This document shows, piece after piece, positions 18,579-28,293 of a DNA stretch of 64,000 nucleotides. This stretch comes from JAOUJD01 sp963811265 (GTDB lineage Bacteria > Pseudomonadota > Gammaproteobacteria > Burkholderiales > Burkholderiaceae_F), in the NCBI GenBank assembly GCA_963811265.1, contig CAWEQS010000002.1, forward strand, positions 1 to 64,000. Reading direction: 5' to 3'. The notes beneath the pieces were generated by a model. The model ran no database searches. It was given only the letters and a program-made list of their open reading frames with translations, and was not told the DNA's origin. Each line of letters starts with the position of its first letter. Within the stretch, counting starts at the first letter, position 1. The position numbers and the translations under genes are program-made.

Positions 18579-19539
18579 TCACCTCGACCGCCCGGCGAAC
18601 GTCAACAATGCAGCGACGCCCAGCAGGATGGCGAACCAGAGCGTCGACAAGCGAAGCGCAATGGCGGCCGCGACGGCGTCGGACATCACCATCCCGGCCT
18701 GGTTCAGCTGGTACACGAGCGCCGCTTCCGTGGCGCCCAGTCCGCCGGGCAACATGCTGGCCGCCCCCAGCAGCATGGCGACCGCGAAGATCCTGACGCA
18801 ATCCGCGGCGGACACGGCTCCGCCGATGGTCTGCACATAAAAGGCGAACACAAGTGCCTGGATGCCGTACGCGGCGACAGCAAGCATGCTGAATCCAGCG
18901 CTCCGCGCCGGCGTCCAGAGCGCCGCCCAGCGAGGCAGTGGCGCCGCGAGCCGTCCGATCCAGCCGCCGAGGCCGGGCAGGGACCCGAGTGCGTTCCGAA
19001 AGATGCCGCCTCGAAGTGCCAACGGCGGCCATCACGCTTGCCGTGAGCAGCACGAGCCCTATCGATTCAAGGACCGGCTCACGTGTACCCGCAAGCCACG
19101 CCGCCACCGCTCCCATCATCGCCACGCCGATGACGTCCGAGCCGCGATCGGCGAGAAACGCGGCGAAGCTCGCAGGCACCGGCACCCCGCGACCCAGGAG
19201 CATCACGGACCGAACCGCTTCCCCGAGTTTGCCGGGCGACGAGGTGAGTGCGAGGCCTGCCAGATAGACGCGAAAGTTGAAGTTCACGGGAATCCTGTGA
19301 CCGAGCGCGCGACACATCCAGTGCCAGCGCGCGAACCGAACGACGTACGCGAGCGACGCCGCCGCAACACCCAGGCCGACACTGACCACCCCAAGGCGGC
19401 GCAAGGAAGAGAAGCTCTCGCCTGCTCCCGAAAAGATGATCGCCATGAGGTAGATCGCTGCGCCGGCGGCGACAAATACGGCGATGCCGCGCAGCCAGTG
19501 CTGCGGCATCTGCAACGGCGTTGCGTCCGCAGCAGTCAT
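18579..19539 (-). CDS. UPF0104/AglD2-type integral membrane protein, one frameshift
   Basis: About 319 residues with 7-8 hydrophobic segments. The conserved block YVVRFARWHWMCRALGHRIP and LTSSPGKLGEAVRSVMLLGRG is typical of the lysylphosphatidylglycerol-synthase transmembrane superfamily (PF03706), which includes putative lipid-linked-sugar flippases. The second half has MLPGGLGATEAALVYQLNQ. An extra base near 19024 separates ASVMAA from LALRGGIFRNALG. The true stop is TGA at 18579-18581, four bases before the UbiA start. It could move polyprenyl-phosphoarabinose across the membrane, but GtrA is an equal candidate. Confidence 0.75.
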
Positions 19540-19958
19540 CGGAACGTTGCCTTCCTGTGGCCGAAGTAGCTCGTGATGACCGGGACGGCCACGCCGAAGG
19601 CGTGCGCGATGGCCTCGACGTGGGCGGTAACGCCGAGGGCCGGCAGCAGCCAGCGCGCCAGAAGAAGACTCACCACCAGCGTCTGCAATACCGCGAGCAC
19701 GTTGACCAGCACGAACTTGACCACCTGCGGACCCACGGCCTTGCCGCTTCCATCGAAGACATACTGACGCATCAGCACGAACGCCACGGCCATGCCGATG
19801 AGATACGCCAGGACGATGGCCACGGGATAGCTGAACCAGAGGCTGAATCCGAATCTGGAACCGTAGTTGGCCGCGGCGGCGATGCCGCCTGCGATCACGA
19901 ACAGGCCGAACCGGCGCGCCTCGCCCGGTCCGGCTTGGGACTGCGGCTCAGCGGGCAT
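19536..19958 (-). CDS. GtrA-family membrane protein
   Basis: 140 residues with four predicted membrane helices. It carries FVIAGGIAAAANYGSRF at the N terminus and YVFDGSGKA between helices 2 and 3, the family pattern. GtrA proteins are proposed to flip undecaprenyl-phosphate-linked sugars; the mycobacterial homologue Rv3789 sits beside dprE1 and dprE2. ATG at 19958 lies 11 bases inside the upstream FAD-enzyme gene, and its stop overlaps the next start as ATGA. This tight packing supports a shared function with the UbiA/DprE genes. Confidence 0.87.
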   Translation of the reverse strand: MPAEPQSQAGPGEARRFGLFVIAGGIAAAANYGSRFGFSLWFSYPVAIVLAYLIGMAVAFVLMRQYVFDGSGKAVGPQVVKFVLVNVLAVLQTLVVSLLLARWLLPALGVTAHVEAIAHAFGVAVPVITSYFGHRKATFR

Positions 19959-21276
19959 CGTCCATCGCCATGGCGGCGAGCCGCGCCCCGATGCGCATGC
20001 TCTCCGAGATCGACCGGTCCTCGGGGTAGTAGTGCGAAGTGTCGGCCATGTACAGGCCGCGCACCCGGCTCCGCATCGGGGGCAGCGCATCGTAGAAACC
20101 GGGCGAGCAAACGGTCTGCGCGAACTCGTAACGCGAGGCTGTCGAAGCGACGACATCGGCGGCCGGATCGAAGTCCGGCCGAATGAGTTTCATGTAGCCG
20201 AGCGTTTCGTCGATGAACACCTGGAAGTCGCGCCGGTACTTCGGGTGCGTCTGCGGCATGTAGTACGGCGCATAGATGATCGAGGACCCGTCCAGCGGAT
20301 TGAGGTTCGTGTACTCGATCAGCCCCGGGATCTCGATCCTCGGGTCGTTGATGTTCATCCAGAAGTTGCGTGTGAACGGACGCTTCAGCTTCAGCAGCAC
20401 GCACACAACGCCCACGTTCCGGATGGCCGCAACCTTCGCCTTCTCGTCGTCCGGCAGATTCGGCATGACGCGCACGAGGTACGGCAGCGGGATGGTGGAG
20501 ATGACCTGGTCGAACGGCAGCGACTCGCCGTTGATCTTGACGGCGGCCACCTGCTGGCCTTCGCCCGCCTGGGCGATCGTCACCTCGTCGACGGCCGCGC
20601 GCAACCGGACCTCGCCGCCCAGCGCGTTGAGGCGGTCGTTGACGGCATCGAGCAGCACCTCTGACCCGCCGACGAGATAACCCATTTCTTCGGTGAAGAT
20701 GTTCCGGCGGGACAGCGCCACGCGCTTGATGCGCGTGCCGAGCCACGCCGCGGACAACTGGTCCTGCAACTCGTAGAACTTGTAGTGGAACAGGCTCCGC
20801 CACAGGACGTCGTACGCGCGCGGGCCAATCGAGTTCTTCAGCCACTCGGTGGACGAGAACGCGTCGTAAGGTCGCCAGTCCTTCACGCTCTTGGCCCGCA
20901 TCACGTGCAGCCCGTAGCGCAACTTGTCGAGCAGGCCGAGGCCCGGGAACTTCAGCAGCGCCAGCGGGTGTCCCCAGTCGTGAAGCCGGCCGTCGAAGTA
21001 GAAGCCCATCTTCGTCTCGGTCCAGCGCAGCGTCTCCTGCAGGCCGAACTCCCTGAGGTAATCGAAGGTCGTCTGGTCCGGGCGGCAGATGAAGTGGTAG
21101 TAGCGCTCGATGCGCGTACCGGCGAAGTCGATGAATGCCGACATGCCGCCGATGCGGTCGTCGCGCTCGAACACCACGACCTTGCGGTGCGCCTTGGCCA
21201 ATTCATAGGCGGCTGCCAGCCCCATGGGGCCGGCGCCGATGACGGCGACTCTCTTGTCAGACGCTTGCTGAACCAT
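19948..21276 (-). CDS. FAD/NAD(P)-dependent oxidoreductase (protoporphyrinogen-oxidase/UGM-like)
   Basis: 442 residues. It begins MVQQASDKRVAVIGAGPMGL: the dinucleotide motif GAGPMG, then VFERDDRIGGMSAFID for the ribose/phosphate contacts. The C terminus has GLYMADTSHYYPEDRSISESMRIG, the FAD-binding closing motif of the amine-oxidase superfamily. Proteins of this type in glycan clusters are usually annotated only as FAD-dependent oxidoreductases. UDP-galactopyranose mutase activity is possible, but I see no firm diagnostic residues. Start ATG at 21276. It follows the epimerase gene with a gap of 49 bases. Confidence 0.8.
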   Translation of the reverse strand: MVQQASDKRVAVIGAGPMGLAAAYELAKAHRKVVVFERDDRIGGMSAFIDFAGTRIERYYHFICRPDQTTFDYLREFGLQETLRWTETKMGFYFDGRLHDWGHPLALLKFPGLGLLDKLRYGLHVMRAKSVKDWRPYDAFSSTEWLKNSIGPRAYDVLWRSLFHYKFYELQDQLSAAWLGTRIKRVALSRRNIFTEEMGYLVGGSEVLLDAVNDRLNALGGEVRLRAAVDEVTIAQAGEGQQVAAVKINGESLPFDQVISTIPLPYLVRVMPNLPDDEKAKVAAIRNVGVVCVLLKLKRPFTRNFWMNINDPRIEIPGLIEYTNLNPLDGSSIIYAPYYMPQTHPKYRRDFQVFIDETLGYMKLIRPDFDPAADVVASTASRYEFAQTVCSPGFYDALPPMRSRVRGLYMADTSHYYPEDRSISESMRIGARLAAMAMDDAR

Positions 21277-21325
21277 ACCTGTTGCCCGGTTGTGAGCCCT
21301 CGGCCAGCCGGCCGGCTCCCGATCG

Positions 21326-22269
21326 TCAGTCGGCACGCTCCACGACGTACCGCGAGTAGACGGGGTGGCAGAAGGTCTCCCGGATCCCCTCTGCAAATGG
21401 AGTCGGCTTGAATCCGAACGTGCGCTCGATGTCCACGCCCTCGAAGTCGTCGCCTGCCGTCAGGGCCTTGAGTTGACTCGACGTGAATGGCGGCTTGTCG
21501 CTGAACGCAGCATACAAGCGCAGCAACGCATCGAACACGGAGTAAGGAATGCGGACGATCGGCGTACGAAGACCCTTGGCCTGCCGGATCGCGCGGATGA
21601 TGTCGATGTAATGGATGCGCTCGTTGCCGACCAGGTCGTAGATCTGTCCAGCCGGTCGGTTCTCGATGCACCAGAGGATGGCTCGGCAGAAGTCCCGCTC
21701 GTAAAGCGGCTGGCGCATGTAGCGGCCATGCCCCGGAATCGGGAACACCGGCACCTTCTCCATGAAGCGGGCCAGCCAGCCGAAGTGCTTGGGATCGAAC
21801 CAGCCGTACATCAGGGTCGGACGAAGCACGCATCCGACCAGTCCGCTGTCGAGGAACATCCGCTCCTGCGTCTTCTTCGTGTTCGTGTAGTCGTCGTCCG
21901 CGACGGAGTTCACAACCGAGCTGCTGATCTGGACGGTGAAGGGGACCCCGGCCTTGCGGATCGTCTCGAAGACCAGCCGCGAAGCCTCGATGTTGTTGCG
22001 CAGGAAGGGCTCCGGGGTCTTGCCGGTGATCTGCGCATGCAGCACCAGCGCGATGGCGGCATCCTGGAACTCGGCTTGCCACGCCCCCGGCGCCGCGAGA
22101 TCCGCCTGAACACAGCGGACCCCCGCATTCAGTTCGCCCAGCAACCGAAGATTCGCTGGCTGCTTGTCAATGGCGACGACGTTCGTGTAACCGGCCTCCC
22201 GCAGCATGAGCACCAGGTTCTGACCGACGAGCCCGGCCGCTCCGGTGACAACCAGCTTGCGCCTTTCAT
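21326..22269 (-). CDS. NAD-dependent sugar epimerase/dehydratase, probable frameshift at the start
   Basis: About 314 residues, extended SDR fold. Reading back from the conserved body gives RKLVVTGAAGLVGQNLVLML, the glycine-rich cofactor loop. Further on are VQISSSVVNS and DDYTNTKK, where Tyr and Lys form the YxxxK pair (YTNTK). An in-frame stop lies just before the cofactor loop, while the ATG at 22269 is one base out of frame. Loss of one A in the AAA run after the ATG would restore MKRRKLVVTG. The preceding gene stops with a TGA overlapping this ATG, which supports the start. Substrate unknown. Confidence 0.75.
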
Positions 22270-24625
22270 GGCTCGATCCTCAGCTTGCGGGCCGGGTCGC
22301 AGAGCAAGAGCCTTCCCTGCACGACGTGCGCGAGCTGCAGTGTGACTTCCTCGCCCAGCCCAGTCAGGTCGATTCGCGCTTCGAATCCCGAATTCAGCAG
22401 TCCAGCCTGCTGGAAGTGATCGCGAACATCGGAGTCGAGGCGTCGTGCGGGTACGAAAGTACGTCAGTTTCCCATCCGCGCTCTGTCACGGCTACCAGGA
22501 CTCTGGTCGGCGAGTAGGCCTTCCTTGATGATCGACCGCCGTCCAGCCATCTAAAGTGACGAGCGGTCCTGACGGCAAGGCTCATGCGGCGCAGGCGTTA
22601 CCCCATTCATGCGTTCGACATGTCCATCACAGAGCAAAAGTCCCGTCGATTTTCCCGCCGGAGGGCAGTGAGTCCAAGGGAGCGTCGAGAGGCTTTCGCT
22701 GAGATGGACGCAGCGGAATGTCGAGTCTCGCAAGGCGCATCGAGTAGGTCCCGTTCCAGAGCCACCGACCGGCCGGGCTCACGCTGATTCGCATGGAGCG
22801 CACCGCGTTCGGGGCGAGTTCGTTATCGCCTTCCATCAGGAGAACGAAGTCGCGCGTGTTCGCAACGTACGGGGACAAAACAAATCCAGCCGCAGCCATC
22901 CTCGGCACGAATCGGTGCTCCCGCACTGCGCCGCTGGCCAAAGTCAGCTCGATGAGGGGGCGCGTAGGTTTGAAAATCGTGGAAGCGAGGCGGCCCAGCA
23001 GCGTCTTCCTCAGCTGGACCTCGGCGAACAGCAGGCCGTCTACAACGGGCAGCGAAAGCTCCGAGTCCACGTCTGCGACCTTCTCCTCGATGAGTCGAGG
23101 CCGGACCTCCTCAGCGCCCTCTCGCCGCTGCAAGTAAGCCAGGTCTTCCTCCAGGCGGCGTGGCGCGTACAACTGCAGCAACGCAGGCCAACTTGCTCCA
23201 TCTTCAAGTGCGGGAAGACGAAGATCGATGGGCTCTACGCGGAACAGGACGTGGTCCGGCGCGCGCGGGCCGCGCAATGCTCGGCATTCAATCGCGCCAG
23301 CCGCGGCGTATAGGCGGAGTAGCTCTGGAACACCGGTCTCGGCGACCACCGAGCGCCGGACGCGATCGAGACAGCCCTGCCGATACGAGTAGATGTCGAC
23401 AGTTCCATCCAACTTTTCAATCGGACACTCCGTCGACAGTTTGGATAGCTGGCGCTCCGCCATCTCTGGCAAAGCCCCTGCCGTCCGCACTTCCCATCCG
23501 CCCTTCAGCGCGAGGAAAGGATTGACGGCCTGCGTTGACCAAAGTGTCGGTCGACGTCTTCGTGTGGTGGGAGTCCAGATAGGCCCAGGCTCCGAATGCG
23601 ACGAGGACGGCAAGCGGCGCCAACGGCGCGCGGAGCAGCAACGTGAGCAGGCCTGACATCCCAATGGCAGCGGCGGCCATCAGCGTGTGACTGTCGTGCC
23701 GGACAAACCCAGCCTTGAAGGCGAGAAACAGTTGCAGCGCGAAGGCGACCAGCAAGAAGGCTCTGTTCCAATGCGTTTCGCTCGATATCGACGCTACCGC
23801 CCCCAGGACAACGAGGCAGGCTGCCAGGTACACATGATCTTAGACATAGATCTCGGACGACGGCCCGACCCCTGACATGGCATCGGTAAAGCCGGAAATG
23901 ATGGGTAACAGGTTGATGAAGAACCATGGCAATGCCGCCAGTGGCTGCCCGGCGACGAGCCAGAGCACTGCGCACGACGCCACGGGCACGATGACCACGA
24001 GCATCGCCTCACGACGCCTGCCTTTCGCCAGCAGCGCAGCAAAGCACAGCAACCCGATTGCAGCGCAGCCGAGCAGTGCCGAACCCTTGATCAGCGGCAG
24101 CATCCCGAACGGGATCAGCAGCACCGCCAGCAACAGCGGATGTTCGCTGCCTGGCGCAATGCGCCGGCGATCGGTCGAGAGATAGGTCGCAAAGACAAGG
24201 ACGCTCAGCGCGAGCGGGTACAGGAAGAGCAGCGCGTCCAGTTGCCGGAAGACAACCAGCGCAGAAACCGCTATCAGCAGTACCAACCCTCGCCCGCGCA
24301 GCGCCCCCAACGCCAGGAAGAGAAGCGCGTAGCACGCTGCCAGCAGCGCGCCGCCGAAGAGCATCAGGCCGTCAGTCGCCGGGTGGTATTCCCTGGTGTA
24401 AACGGAGGCGTAGGGACCGAACGTGAAGATGAGCCTTTCGCCAAAAGCCAGGCCCATGCCCATCGCCGCGTTCAAGCCGATGATCCACGAGTTATCGAGC
24501 TGCGTGGAAGCGGGAAACAGCGGCCACACCGGCACCAGCAGGGCGAAGAAGATCACAAAGAGCGCGATCGCCACCGAGCCCCGGTACAGCGGATGACCAA
24601 CCTTCATCAATGCAGATGTGCTCAT
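22266..24625 (-). CDS. Large unidentified membrane protein with C-terminal soluble domain, several frame breaks
   Basis: I reconstruct one gene of about 785 residues. It starts MSTSALMKVGHPLYRGSVAI and has some 10-12 membrane segments up to about 23560. A soluble region follows (VNPFLALKGGWEV to LPSGGKIDG). It ends in a beta-rich module containing CDGHVERMNG, DGWTAVD, RLDSDVRDHFQQAG and LLLCDPARKLRIEP. Similar modules close membrane proteins in other beta-proteobacterial glycan clusters. Breaks: an in-frame TAA at 23840-23842, one extra base near 23533, one extra T near 22640, and shifts near 22580, 22545 and 22475. The final TGA overlaps the epimerase ATG. Possible glycosyltransferase or polymerase; function unknown. 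Confidence 0.6.
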
Positions 24626-24701
24626 TTCTTGCGTCGCGCGCGGCGCTTCGCCGCGGAGGACAATCAGCGCCAGACAGGGATCGCGGGTCGATGGAAACGC
24701 C

Positions 24702-25433
24702 TCAGGCGTGGCTTGTCACGACCGCCGAGCCCGACTTGTCAGGCAGCAACACATGCCCCGCGCCCGACTCCTCCAGAAACTCATCCAGCGCGCGCGTTGC
24801 ACCCGGCCAGTGGCCCGAGGAATAGTCGTGCACGAAGATGAGTCCGCCGCGGTTCAATCTCGGATAGAAGAACCGCAGCCCCGCCAGGATGGGGTCGTAC
24901 AGGTCGCAATCCAGAGAGACGAAGCTGAATCGCTCCTGCTTCAACTCCGGAGTGATCGAATCGGGGAAAGGGCCGACCACCCAGTGAAAGAGGTCGCTGC
25001 TTCCGACGGTGGCCTGGGCGTACTCGAGGCTGGTGTCGCGGAAAGCCTCTTTGGCATTGTCCGACAGTGGGCTCTCGACCTGCTCCTTGACGAACCCGGC
25101 GAACGTGTCAAGCAGGTACATCCGGCGACCAAAGGACTGCGCATAGTGTCCGATCACCGCCGACGAGTGCCCCTTGTACACGCCCAGTTCGGCAACCGCG
25201 CCCTCGACCCTCGGGAGGATCCGCTTCAGGTTGAGCACGAGGCTCCACAGGCGTGCGATGTCCAGGCCGCGGAAGCGGTCGTGGCGAGTGAACTTGGTGA
25301 AGACCTCATCGAATTCCGCGTGCTGGCGAAAGTCGGCAAACGAGTCGGGCTGGAAACAGATGTTCAACCGATCCGTGTACGTTCGTTCATGGTCGAATGT
25401 TCTTTGCTGGAGGATGTCTTCAAGCACCTTCAT
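24702..25433 (-). CDS. TylF/MycF-like O-methyltransferase
   Basis: 243 residues. SAM-binding motif AELGVYKGHSSAVIG at about 80-94, MYLLDTFAGF, then FVSLDCDLYDP and GGLIFVHDYSSGHWPG, which carry the metal-binding aspartates and the general-base region of the PF05711 macrocin/sugar O-methyltransferases. It probably methylates a hydroxyl of a sugar in the exported polymer; terminal methylation is a known chain-length signal in Wzm/Wzt systems, but nothing here proves that role. ATG at 25433; 70 bases downstream of the WbsX gene and 76 bases upstream of the membrane protein gene. Confidence 0.85.
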   Translation of the reverse strand: MKVLEDILQQRTFDHERTYTDRLNICFQPDSFADFRQHAEFDEVFTKFTRHDRFRGLDIARLWSLVLNLKRILPRVEGAVAELGVYKGHSSAVIGHYAQSFGRRMYLLDTFAGFVKEQVESPLSDNAKEAFRDTSLEYAQATVGSSDLFHWVVGPFPDSITPELKQERFSFVSLDCDLYDPILAGLRFFYPRLNRGGLIFVHDYSSGHWPGATRALDEFLEESGAGHVLLPDKSGSAVVTSHA

Positions 25434-25503
25434 CTTGTACGTTCCTTCGACTTTTCATCGACAAAATGCCGGTTCGCGAGCCGCGGCTCCGAACCACGAA
25501 TGA

Positions 25504-28236
25504 TCAGGCCGCCGCCAGGGACGATGATGAAGGACCCTTGGCTGCCGGCGACACTTCACGCGAGTAGCCGACCGCCCGCGCCGTTGCCTCCAGGAACTGC
25601 GTTCCGAACGCGAGGTCCGGTTCCAGATAGGAGCCCTCGGCCCATTCGTTCCAGGCGTTGATGAAGAGGAGCCGCTCCTCTCCCGCAAAGCGGCCGCGTG
25701 CATGCGCGAGCGACTCACTCACCCAGCGCTCGTACTTCTCCGCGGTCACGTCGTGGAACACCACGGCGCGCTCCGCATGGCGCGGCGTGTTGTCCCAGGC
25801 CAGCATGGGGCCCCGATAGCGCCGGTACGGCGTATCGGGCCGACTGAGGTAGTAATCGACGATCTTGCCGTAGTCGTAGATCCGGCCCTTGAACTCCGGC
25901 GACGGGTTCAACGAGGCCACGTTCGCATACTTCAATTCGTCCGGCAGGATGAAGGTCGGGACCTCGTAGGACGCGTCGAAGCCGATCGAATCCGGCGTGG
26001 TCCACGGGTCGAAACCCTCGCATCGCACGAGGAACAGGTCGCCGATGCCCGCCTTGATCGCCTCTTCGCGCCACCGCGCGGCCGTGGCGGCCGGGTCGGG
26101 GAACAACTCGGTCCGGTAGACGAGCAGCAAGGGCTTGCCGTTGACCCGGATGTACCGCGGGTCCTCCAGTGCGGGCATGATGAAACGCAGGAACGCCAGG
26201 TCGTCCTCGGGCGTGTGGTTCTGTGCCGCGAGGATCTCCTTGTCCATCCCGTCCCACCGCCGGGTCCAGTTTTCGTTGGCCCAGCAGAAGCAGAATGGGA
26301 AATCCGGCTTCTTCCGCCGCAGCATGTTGTCGATCGGCAGATGCAGCAGGCGCGTTCCGTTGAACCAGTAGTAGTAGTAGCAGAAGCCGTGAATGCCGTG
26401 CTCGCGCGCCAGTTGCGCCTGCTGGTCCATCACCTCCGGCACCCGCAGGTCGTAGTAGCCGAGTTCTCCCGGCAAGCGCGGCTGATACTGGCCTTCGAAA
26501 TACGGGCGCGACTTGCCGACGTTGCGCCACTCCGTGAAGCCCTTGCCCCAGGCGCGGTCGTTGAGCGGGATCGGGTGGTACTGAGGAAGATAGAAGGCGA
26601 TGACACGCGGGTCGACATCGCGCACTTCGGTGACTGCCGTCGGGGTGACGAGCCGCAACTCCGCAGCATCGGGCTTCGGAGCAGGATCCGCAGTTTCGCC
26701 GCCCAGGCTCTCGATCACGGCCTTCGAGACTGCGGAAACAGGGATGAGCGCGGCCGGACCATCGTCGTTCCGGACGAAGTGGACACGGTGGCCGGCCCCG
26801 TAGGTACCGCTGAACGGGTTGTAGGTCTTGAACGGACCGAACTGGCCAAGCAGGACCACACCGGGCGTGCCGACCGCGTTCGCCAGATGAGCCGGGCCAC
26901 TGTCAATGCCGACGAGCAGGGCGGCACGGCTGATCACCTCCGCCATCTGAAGAATGGAGGTGCGGCCGCACAGGTCGATGACTCCGATCGATTCGTCGGT
27001 GATCGTCGGAACCAGGCCGACTTCCACGACGCTCACCCCGTGCTGGACCAGGTCGCGCGCGAGCTCGGTCCAGCGCGGGTAGTCCCAATCCTTCGCCTGG
27101 TCATTGGACTGGCAATGGAAGACAACGTAACGAGCCGGAAGCTCCAGTTCGTCCACGAATCGCGCGGCACTCTCCGGGATGTACACGCGCGGACCGGCCT
27201 CCTGCGGTGTGATGCCGGCGCTGAGCGAGAAGGCTTTCAGCAGACCGCCATACTGGAAGTGGTTGTCGCCCGTGATTCCCGGATTGCCTTCGCGCTTGGT
27301 CAGCGGGATGCCGCAGTGCTGGCAGATCCGTTGGTTGACGTGAAGGTCAACCACCTTGTCGAACGCGCCATGAGCGCGCCACTTGATCCAGTCCGTGAGG
27401 CAATCGACCGCAATCGTCACGTCGACGGCCGGGTTGGTGTCGATCAACTCCCGGAACACGTCCTTGACCACCCAGCAGATTTCCGCGTCGGGATGCTCCG
27501 ACCGCATCTGCCTTGCCACCGGCTCGCACGCGACGATGTCGCCGAAGTGCTCCACCAATCCGATCCCGATACGCATCCTCCGCTTGCCCGCCTGCCGCCC
27601 CATGCGACGGGAGCCAAGCACGGTCCCCAGCGCCCCACCGACCGGCCGCTGCGCGGTTCGTCGGACCGCGTTCAACTGCACCGACACGTACTGCCGCATC
27701 GCCGCGCCACTCTGCGTGGCCAGCAGTTCGCGCAGCGCACCCCGCACCGGCTGGCTGCCGCCGCGCCAGAGGAGTTCCGCCGTGTCCCTGACGAACTTGG
27801 CGTACAGACGCGGCTGACGGAATGCACGCCCGAGATAAGGCCTGACGGAAGCCAGCGCGGCCCCCGCCCGCGACGACGGCGCCACACGCATGCGGCCGAT
27901 GCAAAAAGTCCCTTCGCAATCGGACGGATCGAAGCGCAGGCCCACCAGGGGCTTGTGGAAATAGACGAAGCGTAGGCACCTTCCGTCCAGCGGATACGGG
28001 AGCAGCATGGAGTTGCGCTCGCTGAATCCTTCGCCGTCGTCCCAATAAAGCCGCGGACGGCGCGTGTTCTCCAGGTATTCGATCTCGAATTCGATCCGCA
28101 ACCACCCGGCGGGGATCGAGCGGCGACCGTCGGGCAGCCCGAGCAGAAATTGGGGATCGTTGCCGGTCGAACGCCACCGCGTGGGCGGATTCACGGCCTC
28201 GAGATCCGCGAGAGGGACCAGGGTAAGTTCGATCAT
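25504..28236 (-). CDS. Three-part protein: N-terminal beta domain, GT9 glycosyltransferase, WbsX/GH99-like domain
   Basis: 910 residues. Residues 1 to about 115 look like a beta-sandwich (RIEFEIEYLENTRRPRLYWDDG). About 220-520 is heptosyltransferase-like (GT9/GT-B): MRIGIGLVEHFGDIVACEP, YVVFHCQSNDQAKDWDY and GIDSGPAHLANAVGTPGVVL. About 565-895 is a PF14307 (WbsX) domain: IAFYLPQYHPIPLNDRAWGKG, FCYYYYWFNG, FCWANENWTRRWDG, FINAWNEWAEGSYLEPD. WbsX domains recur in O-antigen clusters and resemble GH99 enzymes. The protein may both add and trim or transfer a residue. ATG at 28236, 57 bases from the sulfotransferase gene. No frame breaks. Confidence 0.88.
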   Translation of the reverse strand: MIELTLVPLADLEAVNPPTRWRSTGNDPQFLLGLPDGRRSIPAGWLRIEFEIEYLENTRRPRLYWDDGEGFSERNSMLLPYPLDGRCLRFVYFHKPLVGLRFDPSDCEGTFCIGRMRVAPSSRAGAALASVRPYLGRAFRQPRLYAKFVRDTAELLWRGGSQPVRGALRELLATQSGAAMRQYVSVQLNAVRRTAQRPVGGALGTVLGSRRMGRQAGKRRMRIGIGLVEHFGDIVACEPVARQMRSEHPDAEICWVVKDVFRELIDTNPAVDVTIAVDCLTDWIKWRAHGAFDKVVDLHVNQRICQHCGIPLTKREGNPGITGDNHFQYGGLLKAFSLSAGITPQEAGPRVYIPESAARFVDELELPARYVVFHCQSNDQAKDWDYPRWTELARDLVQHGVSVVEVGLVPTITDESIGVIDLCGRTSILQMAEVISRAALLVGIDSGPAHLANAVGTPGVVLLGQFGPFKTYNPFSGTYGAGHRVHFVRNDDGPAALIPVSAVSKAVIESLGGETADPAPKPDAAELRLVTPTAVTEVRDVDPRVIAFYLPQYHPIPLNDRAWGKGFTEWRNVGKSRPYFEGQYQPRLPGELGYYDLRVPEVMDQQAQLAREHGIHGFCYYYYWFNGTRLLHLPIDNMLRRKKPDFPFCFCWANENWTRRWDGMDKEILAAQNHTPEDDLAFLRFIMPALEDPRYIRVNGKPLLLVYRTELFPDPAATAARWREEAIKAGIGDLFLVRCEGFDPWTTPDSIGFDASYEVPTFILPDELKYANVASLNPSPEFKGRIYDYGKIVDYYLSRPDTPYRRYRGPMLAWDNTPRHAERAVVFHDVTAEKYERWVSESLAHARGRFAGEERLLFINAWNEWAEGSYLEPDLAFGTQFLEATARAVGYSREVSPAAKGPSSSSLAAA

Positions 28237-28293
28237 CTTCGACTGATAGGTTGGATTTCGGAATGAGTCACTGGAGAGGCCGACCCGCCCGGC

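Noticed and set aside
25702..27975. Very long open frame on the plus strand opposite the WbsX gene
   Set aside because: Arg/Ala/Val-rich translation with no motif, lying exactly antisense to a well-supported gene; a codon-bias shadow in high-GC DNA.
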